Origin: Mycoplasmoides gallisepticum
GTDB taxonomy: Bacteria; Bacillota_I; Bacilli_A; Mycoplasmatales; Mycoplasmoidaceae
DNA length: 64,000 nt
Direction of reading: 5' to 3'
Assembly (NCBI RefSeq): GCF_900476085.1
Contig: NZ_LS991952.1
Location: 806,001-870,000, forward strand
The notes beneath the pieces are model-generated. The model had not been told where the DNA came from. It saw only the letters and a list, made by a program, of their open reading frames with translations, and made no database searches. Of this stretch, positions 54,635 through 64,000 are shown piece after piece; position 1 is the first letter of the stretch; each line of letters starts with the position of its first letter. The position numbers and the translations under genes are program-made.

Positions 54635-56018
54635 GGTAACGAAGCTAATTTTGTGTAATTGGATTTTTTCGAACTTTTAGTTTTTCTTAAGTAAGTTCGG
54701 AAATACATCCATTAACTCTTCATATATTCTATATTAATTTCTCACTCTATTACTTTTCTGATTTAGTTTTTTATATCTTGGATTGTAACCAAAATGTACA
54801 TATAGGTCTAATAACAGCTGGTTTATGTTATTAAAAGACTTTTTAGCAGCTAGGAAACTCCCAATTACTGAATTATAGTTTTCAACTATGTTGCTGGTAT
54901 AAACTAATGTCCGTAAAGCTTTAGAAAAGCTAAAGAGTTTTTCTATGTTGTCCATCGCTCTTTCCACAACTTCAACTGCGCGCTTGTTAGAACCGCCTCA
55001 CTTATTTTTTAAATATTCAAAGTTGTGTTTTGCACTTTCTCAATTGTCTGCTCCATATATGTTTTTTAAGTCTCTTAAAAAATCGGACTTCATAGAATGA
55101 GATACATATTTTGCAGCATTTCTAATCATATGAACCGTGCAAGTAATATGCATTGCTTTTGGATAAACGTTTTCAATCGCTTCTTTCAAACCCTTTAAAC
55201 CATCTGAAACAATAATATATGTTTCAGACAAGCCGCGTTCTTTCAAATTATCAAGAATGTTAATTCATTCTGTAGCAGATTCGGTGTTGCTTACGTATAG
55301 CGCTATAAGCTCTTTTTGACCATCCGCATTGATTCCTACCACGACATAAAGCGTTTTATTTACGTACTTTGACCGTCCGCTTTCTTCAGTTTTGATCTTA
55401 AAGACTTTACCGTCAATCATTATGATTGGGTAGTTGTTTTCTAGCGGTCTTTCGTGCCAATCGCGCATCTCATCTTGAACAGTTTGGATACAATTTGAAA
55501 TTACGCTAGGACTTACTTTGAATCCATATATTGACGTTATTTGATCAGCGATTTCATTGTTTGACAAACGAGTAGAAGCTAAAGAAAGAACATCTAAGAT
55601 AAACTTATCATGGATAATTCTTTGATATTTCGGGATAATTTGAGAGTCTTGATTTTCACCACGAATTCTTTTCATTTTTATGGGAATTTCTTCTTGCCCT
55701 CACTTAACATTTCTAGTGTATGAGCCGTTTTGATACACATTCTCATCATTATCAGCATTTTCTCTCAATAATTCTAGTTTGCCAACATGTTCACCATCAA
55801 CCAGAGCCTGTAAAACAGGCTTAGCAATATAATCAGTGATGTTTAATAGTTGTTTTCCACTACTAGGACCAAATTGTTTTACAAATTCAACAATTAATTT
55901 TTGAATCTGTTTCATTTGTTCGTCTTTTGAATTCATTTTTATTACCGTTTATAAAATTATATTAACCTTTCTTTTTTTGAGTTAATTAATTGTTTTACAC
56001 AAAATTGAATTCGGTGCC
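54635..56018 (-). mobile_element. Intact IS256-family insertion sequence with target duplication
   Basis: An element of 1,384 bases bounded by imperfect inverted repeats (54635-54660 and about 55993-56018) that share a 12-base perfect core TTACACAAAATT. It is flanked on both sides by the exact 8-base direct repeat TTTTAGGG (54627-54634 and 56019-56026). IS256-family elements make 8-9 base duplications and have similar ends, so this fits. It holds one transposase gene. Confidence 0.9.
54734..55936 (-). CDS. IS256-family transposase
   Basis: A 400-residue DDE transposase of the IS256/Mutator-like family. The catalytic Asp residues are in IMIDGKVFKI and IIVSDGLKG; the catalytic Glu is likely in TSNIVENYNS. 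The family CxxH (CTVHMIRNA) lies between. The frame is continuous with UGA as Trp at 55700, 55265 and other sites, and length is typical (390-410). With intact ends and target duplication it could be active. Confidence 0.93.
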
Positions 56019-56166
56019 TTTTAGGGTTACATAATTATTATTTTTTGTTATAACTTATCAATATAAACTATAAATGCTGATAAGCCTATATTTATTAGCT
56101 GGGTAAGATCTAGTTTCTCATTAAAATGTGAAGATTGATCACGTTGAGCTTATTAGGAATATATAA

Positions 56167-57825
56167 ATGTCTGTTAAAAAATTATCAATTAATTTGGATA
56201 AATTTAAAAGATTATTTAAGATACCAAACAATAACATATTTTACGAACTAAAATCTGAAGTTGTTTCGATAAAACAGAACGCTAAACTCGTTTTGTTTTA
56301 TCGTTTATTAATCTTTTCAATCTTATTTTCATTTAGTGTTGGTTTTATAATGGAACCTGCCAGGTTATTTTTGGTCAACTTAGTTCCCCAAAGAGATGCA
56401 GCAGGCAATATGATGCAACAAGCTGCTATTGATCCCAACCGGTTTCCAATAACAGCTCTGTTCCAATTCCAAAACCCAACTTTTCAAAGTATTAATTTCT
56501 ATATCCTATTAAGATTAATAGGTTTATATTTAGTTTTTATTACTTCACTATGATGAAACTACCAAAATATTAGTTCGATCAATCACCGAATTAAACGTTA
56601 CTGAATTTGATTCATCATCTACATTAGTTTAAGTATTATTAGTGGAGCACTACTTTTAGGATGAACAAACAACCAAAGCAGTTTAGTAACTGTTTTAGGT
56701 ATTTGTTCATTAAATGTCATCTTAGTGGTTCTTAACTATACTTATTGATTAATTAGCTACTTTTTAAATAAGAAGATCCAACCAATTAGTAATAAAAACC
56801 TTTTTATTATCCTAATTTCTTACTCAGCTAAAGTAATTAGTTGGATCATCTTATTTATCTTTTTAGATCAACTAATTAAAGGTGGTCAAGATGATCTGAT
56901 CATCTTTAACAACAATAAGGTAATCGATTTTATTAACTCATTAACAACTGGTTTATCACCTGCTAGAGTTGTTTTATTGTTCGTTTTAATTACCTTATCA
57001 ATCTCATTATTCATCTTATCTAACCTATACACTTTATTAAACCTAAAGCTGTTCTTTGTGAAATTAATTAATGATGATTTGAAAAACAAAGCTTATGGAA
57101 CAATCGGTTTTTCTTTTATCATCTTAACAACTTTAGTGTTTGGTATCATCAGGGTTCTAGCTGAAGGTAAATACCCAGATAATAGCCTGATTAATACGAA
57201 CAATGTTGATCTAGTTACTAACTGGTTCTGAATCCTGGGAACATTGTTGTTCTTAACTTACTGGTTAATTTACTTCTTTGTAATTAGAAGAAACAAAACA
57301 CCAGTGATCAACAATATCTATCACTCAGGTTCTTTATTATTAATCTGATCAACCTTCATTGCTTCGGATTTTAACCGTACTAACTTTGATACGGCTAATG
57401 GTTATATCAGCTTATTAATCATCACCTTAATCACTTTATTTGTGATCCTAACTTATATTGTTAGTGCTAACAAACAATCAGCTGGAATCATCATCAGCTT
57501 AAGTTTGGTATCAGTATTTATCGTGGCAAGTGTGTTCTTAATCACATTTAATAACACCTTAATTAATAACCAAAACTTCTCATTGAAGTCATTAAACTCT
57601 GATCTATCAATCAATCAGATCTTATATGCTTTACTTGCGATCATCTTAAGTCTTAACTTTATCTATGTCGTTTTAAGTATTTACTTTATCTACTTCTTTA
57701 TTAATAAGAACAAGATCTTTAATTTTAAAAAGATTAAGATCGTTCAACACCAAGAAGAAACTAACCAAAAAGATAGTGGTCAAACTAATCAAGAATTAAA
57801 TAATCAGTCAGGAGTTAATTCATAA
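56167..57825 (+). CDS. Polytopic membrane protein, first gene of the F1-like ATPase cluster
   Basis: A 552-residue protein with about 12 hydrophobic helices between residues 40 and 515, and short polar ends (C-terminus rich in Gln/Asn/Glu). One early loop (residues about 75-110) is polar and includes QRDAAGNMMQQAA. I recognise no transporter family. It is the first gene of a seven-gene plus-strand cluster whose last two genes encode F1 alpha- and beta-like subunits. In other mycoplasmas with such type 2 clusters a protein of this kind is present and is thought to belong to the membrane part. Its stop shares a base with the next start (TAATG). The start follows AGGAATATATAA. Confidence 0.85.
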
Positions 57826-58322
57826 TGAAAAACAAAAATAAAAACAATACTGTACAAGAAGAAATTATTGAAACAAGTTATCCTTCTCTAGTTCAACACG
57901 AAGACTTTGTTGAATTTTCTCAACTATTTAACACGGCTTTATTGCAAACCAATACTGGTGAAAGTTCACCTCAAGCCAAGTTGTTTATTGAAAAGCTTAA
58001 GCAAGCTGTAGCTAACCACTTACAGATCGTTTTTGATAGCTTTATTATTTCTTGAACTAAGAACATCCGTTTTTCTTTCACGAAATTAATTCCTGCAGTA
58101 ACCACTGTAGAATCTTCGCAAACTGACGGGGTTAATTTAAGATCAGATTTAACTGAGAACAAACATTTAAAGCTCTTAGCTGAACGATTCAACTTGTTGA
58201 TGAATCACCAGTTATTTGACGAACACAAGATTGTCGAAGTTGTTGATGGAATTATAGTTTACCGTTCTAAAGAAACCAACCAATTAAAGGTTGTGTTTTC
58301 TAAAGAGATCATTAACGCGTAA
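57825..58322 (+). CDS. Small soluble protein of the F1-like ATPase cluster
   Basis: A 165-residue protein without membrane segments. It has an Asn/Lys-rich N-terminus, a helical middle (SPQAKLFIEKLKQAVANHLQI) and a beta-rich end (EVVDGIIVYRSKETNQLKVV). No family recognised. It is tightly linked: its ATG overlaps the previous stop, and the gamma-like gene begins 6 bases after its own stop. Confidence 0.8.
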
Positions 58323-58328
58323 TTTCTT

Positions 58329-59273
58329 ATGGACATCAAAAAACTTGAGCGTAAACAAGCTAGTTTAAAAAACATTTACACCCTAGTAAGTTCAAAGCGT
58401 GATATTGCTTTAATTAAAATCTTTAAATTATCTAAGCGGTTTGAATACTTTTATAAAAGAGCGATCAATTCTAAAACCTTATTAGATATCTTGCACAAGA
58501 AATTTAATTTAAAGAACCCTTTTTATGAAGAAAGTTCGTTGTTGGCAAACAACAAACTAATCAACCTTACCCTTGATAAGGTCGAAAACATGTTCTTTGT
58601 TAGCAAAAAGCGCTTATGAATCTACGTAACAGAAACCCAGAATGCTGCTGCTGATAACTATTCAAGATATGATCGCGCAATCTTAAAACAAGAAAATGTT
58701 AAAGAAGATCAGTTCATCACGATTGGTGAACATGCTAAAAACTTCTGTCTTAAAAACAAATTAGAAGTTGTTAAGCACTACCCAGAAAACGATTACGACG
58801 AGCTTAGCAAAATGATCCCTGAGATCATTCGCTTAAAGATCGAATCAGGTGATATTATTGATATCAACTTCGTAATTAATTCAAACAAGATTAAAAACAA
58901 GTTCTTAAAGATCTTACCAATCAAGCATTTCGAATTAGATACTTCTTATTATGAAAAAGCTGATACGATCGTTGAGAACATTGAAAAATACAAGTTGTAT
59001 AACAACTTACAAGAGTTCATTGTTAATGAGATTAACTCTTATCTAAGAAACGTTGTTACCTCGTTACTAGTTGAATCATCACTAATTGTTGCTAAAAACA
59101 ACCTAGTTAAATACAACAAAACAATTAGTGATTTAGATGAAACCTTACTTAACTTAAGGCGGGAGATCTTAAAACAAAAACGTGAGTTGGAAATTCAAGA
59201 GTTGCAAATGTTAACAAGAAGCAACGAATCCATGATTAATATGGAATCAAAAAAGGATGGAGACATGGATTAG
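58329..59273 (+). CDS. Gamma-like central stalk subunit of the F1-like ATPase
   Basis: A 314-residue protein with long helices at both ends and a mixed domain in the middle, the plan of F1 gamma. The N-terminal helix (KKLERKQASLKNIYTLVSSK) and the C-terminal helix (SLIVAKNNLVKYNKTISDLDE, then a Lys/Glu-rich coil) would form the antiparallel coiled coil within the alpha/beta ring. Identity to classical gamma is too low to judge by eye, so the call rests on architecture, size and gene order. Trp from UGA occurs at 58617-58619. Confidence 0.65.
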
Positions 59274-59276
59274 ATT

Positions 59277-59768
59277 ATGGCAAAACACAACTTTAAAACT
59301 GTTCCATCAGAGATCGAATTCATTCGGTTTAACAATAAACTGTTTAGCTACAAACAAGGTTATTTCATGCTTAATGTTAACCAGATTGATGAATGAGACT
59401 TAATTCAAGATAATTCATTAATTAGTGTTGAGAACGTTTTCTTTAAGATCTATGATCCAGTTGCTGATGAAGAAGATTATTACATTATCCGTAACTCGTT
59501 TATTAAGATTGAAAACAACAAGGTCACGATTTACAGCGACGACCACTTCGAACCACTAAGAATAGATTACAAATTCAAGATCAAAAAATATGATGATATG
59601 CTTGCTGAATTTAATAAGAAATTATCATATTACGAATCTAAGATTAACTTAGGTTTAGACTTCCAAGAGTTGATTGATTACAATGCTGTGAGAAAAGAAA
59701 AAAGGTATTATTCTTTAATTCGCAACTTCAATCTAGCAGAGAAAAAGGTCGATAAAAATGAAAAATAA
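59277..59768 (+). CDS. Possible epsilon-like subunit of the F1-like ATPase
   Basis: A 163-residue soluble protein: a beta-rich first part (about residues 1-100) followed by helical segments (about 105-163) rich in Lys and Tyr. This layout recalls the epsilon subunit (beta-sandwich plus helical hairpin), but I see no sequence motif that proves it. It lies 3 bases after the gamma-like gene and overlaps the next gene by 11 bases. Confidence 0.6.
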
Positions 59769-61980
59769 AAGTAAACTAAAACGATTGATTTATTGACAAT
59801 TTGGATTCATGATTCCTGCTGTATTTGCTTCTGCTCTTAGTGGGGTAATTACTCGTCATAAAAATTCAAATAATGAATATCAATTGGTTAATCAAGCTGG
59901 TGAAGGATTAGATCCTTCAACACCAACTCAACCAAATGATCCCAACGCACCAGTAGCTAATAATAATAACGGCCGTGCTGATCAAGCTCAAGAAAAACCA
60001 AGACAACCAGCAAACTTAGCTACTTTAAAAACTTATATTGATGACAAGATGTCAGATACAATTGGGGAGTTTATTCAAGCGATCTTTTTAGGTAAAGATA
60101 ATCTAATCGATCAAAGAATTGCAGCGATTCAAAATCAAAGTGATCTAAGTTTTGAAGAGAAGTTTAATAAAACCCTTTATTATTCTCAGATCAAAGCATT
60201 CTTTGCTAAGAATCAAAATGAGATTAAAACTAACCCTTCAAAATTTGGTTTAGATATCGTTTATCCTTATGTGCTTTCAGCTAATGCTGAATTTAATAAA
60301 GGTAAGATCGTATTTAATAACAAAACTTATGAAAATAAGATTTGGGGTAATACGGATACTACCAACTATAAAAAAGAAGTTACTGGTGAAGGAAACTCAA
60401 TTACACCAAATGCAGATCCACAAAAAGCTAAAGTACAAAATACTACTTCAGATGAAGAAGGTAAGAACGTTTTAAAAACTTACTTTAATGCTTTAAAACA
60501 AAGTGCAACATCAATCTTCTTAAACGACTCTGATCTACCAGGTGTTGGTAAGGATTATGATATTAATGGTCGTGTTACTGACACTAATGATGCTGGGGTG
60601 TTCTCAAACCCACCTAAGAACTTTAATAGCTGGGATGACTATATTATCAGCAAGATCAGACCAAGATTTATCGACTTTGACTTAGAACAAAACAAAGATC
60701 CGGCTGAACAAGATCAACAGAACCAACAAAATAACCAGGCTGTTGAAAACTTGTTACCACCAACTGTTCCAGTTGAAGGTAAACAAGTACCAACTGATCC
60801 AAAAGAACTAATTGAAAATATCCCTAGATTTGTTCCTAAAGTAAGATCTTTATACTCAACATTATCAAGTAGTGCATTATTAAACCGCTTTGGCACTTAT
60901 AATGAAGCCAATAAATCTGATGTTTTCTTTTACTTTGAAAACCCAATTAACACGAGATTTACTTATAAAGTAACTGCGTTAAATAACAACAACGGTAAAG
61001 TTAATGCTACTGTACAGATCCAAGACTCAGTTGATAAAAATGCAACAACCACTTATACAAGAGAACTTGATACCGTTGGACTAAGTGGAACAGAACAACA
61101 GATTAACCAAAACCGTGAATTAGCTTATCCAGCAATGCAAAAACTGTTCTTAAACTTCTATGAAGCAGTTGGACTTAACGCTGATTTAAACTATGGTGAT
61201 GCAACTAAGGTTTATGTCGAACCACAAACGATCTTCCAAATGGTTTATTTAGCAATGCGAGCAATCAATAAACCAGAGTTTAAAGATGATCTAAATATCA
61301 TCTTAAGCCGAAGTTTTGGTTACAGCACAGAACAAAGTAATAGTTACTTCTTAAACTTTTTAAGAAACCAATTAGTTAATACCCAATTCTTATACTGACA
61401 ATTAGTTAGTGAGATGTACAAACGGATCTTTATTGCTTTTATTCGTGACTTTAATAAAGAAGATCTAAAACCAAAACTAATAGCGCTTTTAGAACAAAAC
61501 AACGTTTCGATCAACCAATTTAACGATTCGTTTGCTGAAGCTAGAAGAAAACTATTAAGATTAGATTCTCTAACCAAACAAACGATCGGTTCACCGCAAA
61601 TCCAATTTGATTCACTTGTGACCCAAATTAAAGAGACGAATAAAACACTTCGACCATTCAACTTGGTTTATGATTCAATCTCAAACCAAGCTAATGGCGA
61701 TGCTGAAAAAGAAGCTGGACTAGCATCATTCTCAACTGATATTAACAATATCTTAGCCAACTCAAGATCAATAGCTAATCCATTCTTAATTATGTTAGCT
61801 GTCTTCTTGGGAATTATCTCAATCTCGTTATACGGTTTTTATTTCATGCAATTAGCATTCAATAAAACCAAACAAATTAGTAAATTAAACAAACCTTTAA
61901 TCATTACTGTTTTAATTATTGCTTCTATCGCACTAGTTTCAACTGCACTGATTGCTTTAAAAATCATCGGAGTATTTTAA
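59758..61980 (+). CDS. Large membrane protein of the F1-like ATPase cluster
   Basis: A 740-residue protein. An N-terminal hydrophobic helix (about residues 8-32, [20 protein letters not shown]) has no lipobox Cys. A Pro/Gln/Asn-rich linker follows, then a long polar region of about 580 residues, with a second Gln/Asn-rich stretch near residue 320. Two transmembrane helices lie close to the C-terminus (about 677-703 and 715-735). So the large middle region is probably on one face of the membrane, likely outside. No family recognised. Proteins with this build occur in the type 2 F1-like clusters of other mycoplasmas. UGA-Trp at 61396-61398. Confidence 0.8.
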
Positions 61981-61988
61981 TAAATCAT

Positions 61989-63521
61989 ATGAATCCTAAA
62001 ATTGTTGCTGCTTTAGATTATGTTATTCAAGTCGAAGGTCGATTTGAATACCAACAAAATCAAGTCTTCACGATTAGAAACAAACCTAATTTTCGAGCTA
62101 TGGTAATTAGTGCGACAACTGACACTGGTTTTTTAATCGTTGATGCTGCTAATGCTGACTTTGAGATTGGGGATGAGATCATTCCAACCAATAGTGATAA
62201 TAATGTTAAAACAACCAAACAATACTTTGGTAATATCATTGATATTGATGGTAATATCCTATATCCCAAGAAGTACAAACCGGAGTTTCAAGCTAACTCA
62301 TTATCATCTAATGCGTTTGCCACTTCAAGAAACTTATTAGAAGTTAACCGTTTAAACGAACAACTATATACAGGGATCATGGCCATTGATCTCTTGATGC
62401 CAATCGGTAAGGGACAAAGAGAGTTAATTATCGGTGATAGAGGTACGGGTAAAACCCATATCGTACTAAATGCGATTATTAACCAAACGATCCGTAAGAC
62501 TAATGTTAAATGTATCTATGTTTCAATTGGTCAAAAACGTCAGAACGTAGCTGATGTTTATGAAACTCTTAAAAAACATGGGGCACTAGAAAACACAATT
62601 ATTATTGATGCTCCTGCTACTAATTCTTACCACCAATATTTAGCTCCTTATGTAGCAATGGCACACGCTGAAAACATCTCTCACTTCCAAGATGTTTTAG
62701 TAATCTTTGATGACTTAACCAAACACGCTAATATCTACCGTGAAATGTCTTTATTAGTTAACCGTCCCGTTGGTAAAGAAGCATTCCCTGGTGATATCTT
62801 CTTTAGTCATGCTTCTGTGCTTGAACGTGCAGGAAAGTTTGCTGACCGTAAATCAATTACTTGTTTACCAATCGTTAAAACCGTAAATAACGATATCACC
62901 TCATTAATCTCATCTAACTTGATTTCGATTACTGATGGTCAGATCGTAACTAATACTGATCTATTTGCTAATGGGATTTTACCCGCAATTAATATTGACC
63001 TATCAGTTTCGCGTATAGGTAGTTCAGTACAATCAAGTGTGATTGCTAAAGTAGCTTCGCAAATTAATAAGAAGTATCGTGCTTATAAGCGTCAAAGTAA
63101 GTTATGAACTTTAAAATATGATCTTAATGAAGAAACAGCTGATCTAATCAGTAAAGGTAAAGCAATCGAACAGCTGTTTATTCAAAAAGGATTTGCTCCC
63201 TACACTGAACGGTTCATGTTGTTAATTACCAAACTAATCCTTTGGGGCACCCTTCGTAAGGTTGATAACAAAGCCCAAGAAGCACTATCATTTATTAACG
63301 CCTTAATTGATACCGATCCGATTGCTAAGTGGATCTATGATCACTTAGAATCAGGTCAAGACTTTAATGATGACTTAATGCGTAACTTCTTTGAATACTC
63401 ATTAAGTCAGTACTTCAAGTACAAAAACTATGATTTACAGATAGATGTTGATAAGAAATTTATTGATTTCAAACCAGAAGAGTTACAAGCAATTGTTAAT
63501 AATATGAAAGGAGCTTTATAA
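61989..63521 (+). CDS. F1-like ATPase alpha-type subunit
   Basis: A 510-residue nucleotide-binding subunit related to F1 alpha. An N-terminal beta-barrel part (residues 1-95) leads to [20 protein letters not shown] and the P-loop GDRGTGKT (residues 149-156), close to GDRQTGKT of alpha. [19 protein letters not shown], the Walker B region [20 protein letters not shown], and [20 protein letters not shown] follow; the last is typical of alpha subunits. The C-terminal helical domain ends the protein. It differs from the atpA of the regular ATP synthase and lies outside an atp operon. UGA-Trp at 63105-63107. Confidence 0.9.
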
Positions 63522-64000
63522 TGATCGGACACATTACTAAGATCTGAAATAATGTTGTGGAAGCAACATTTAAAAAAGAAGAACTACCAAAAGTAGATTT
63601 CATCTTAACTTTACACAATAACACCTGTGTGTTGTTGGTAAAAAGAATTATTGATGATACCAGTGTTAGAGCGATCGTTATTTACCAAAAGCAAAGCATT
63701 AAGATTGGTGATCAAGTTGTTAATACTAATGACACCCTAAAAGTACCAGTTGGTCAAGCAGCTAAAAATAATATCTATGATATCTCTGGAGTACCGATGT
63801 TACAACAACGTGCTAAAGGGATTAAGTACATTGAGATGAACTCAACGATTAGAAAAGAAAAGAAGATCTATTCTAAACATGAGATTCTAGAAACTGGGAT
63901 TAAAGCAATCGATTTCTTTATGCCAATCCTTAAAGGTCATAACCTTGGAATCCTAGGTGGTGCTGGGGTTGGTAAAACCGTTTTAATGAAAGAGATTATC
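63521..64000 (+). CDS. F1-like ATPase beta-type subunit, cut by window edge
   Basis: The first 160 residues of a beta-like subunit. The N-terminal barrel is followed by ILETGIKAIDFFMPILKGH, matching the ETGIKVIDLLAPYxKG motif of F1 beta. The P-loop GGAGVGKT (residues 146-153) is identical to the classical beta P-loop. The ATG overlaps the alpha-like stop by one base and has the ribosome site AAAGGAG. The remainder lies beyond the window. Confidence 0.9.

Noticed and set aside
61989-64000. Regular F1F0 ATP synthase operon (atpA/atpD)
   Set aside because: Neighbouring genes do not encode a, c, b or delta subunits; the alpha- and beta-like proteins are adjacent without gamma between them and are associated with unknown membrane proteins.

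Overview
The window reads as chromosome from an avian mycoplasma of the pneumoniae group, most likely Mycoplasma (Mycoplasmoides) gallisepticum. The sequence is very AT-rich. UGA must be read as tryptophan: most genes break into pieces in the standard code and become full-length, family-sized proteins when UGA is Trp, including the WCGPC active site of thioredoxin. Two vlhA-type haemagglutinin lipoprotein genes carry GAA trinucleotide tracts upstream, a hallmark of M. gallisepticum. All coordinates below use translation table 4.

Layout. 1-3443: two phase-variable vlhA genes (minus strand), each preceded by a GAA tract; the first is cut by the window edge. 3589-8265: a BMP-family lipoprotein, then recR, a YbaB-type gene and dnaX. 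8401-23495: a long minus-strand run in the order rpsF-ssb-rpsR-rplI-dnaB-lipoprotein-ung-[ECF-S-like/GatC]-gatA-gatB-EzrA-like-ruvA-ruvB-low-complexity membrane protein. Much of it (rpsF to gatB) matches the order I remember from M. genitalium. 23678-28147: asnA (+), a nicotinamide phosphoribosyltransferase (-), an alpha/beta hydrolase and a small acidic protein (+), and a HAD phosphatase (-), packed with convergent overlaps. 28151-35284: pta, rbgA, a YitT-type membrane protein, rplS-trmD-rpsP, and the infA-rpmJ-rpsM-rpsK-rpoA-rplQ ribosomal/RNA polymerase operon. 35704-37221: a stand-alone 16S rRNA gene with its own RNase III-type processing stalk and no adjacent 23S. 37387-45446: trxA, topA, rpe, pgi, rsgA, a Ser/Thr kinase-PP2C phosphatase pair, gmk. 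45538-53349: def (+), an MFS transporter (-), mnmG-rsmG-ParA-like (+), and rpmG-secE-nusG plus a small membrane protein (-).

53496-56026 is a mobile-element zone. It holds a decayed IS256-type transposase copy and, beside it, an intact IS256-family element (54635-56018) with imperfect terminal inverted repeats and an exact 8-base target duplication (TTTTAGGG). From 56167 to the window end runs a tightly overlapping plus-strand cluster of seven genes: two proteins with F1 alpha- and beta-like P-loops, a gamma-like and a possible epsilon-like coiled protein, a small soluble protein and two large membrane proteins. This is the F1-like (type 2) ATPase cluster of mycoplasmas, not a standard F1F0 ATP synthase. 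Its physiological role in this organism is the most open question in the window.

Other points of note are a GatC domain read in frame with an ECF-S-like membrane protein, a probable asnA terminator inside the coding sequence of the convergent nadV gene, and Met/Asn/Gly-rich segments shared by two unrelated lipoproteins.
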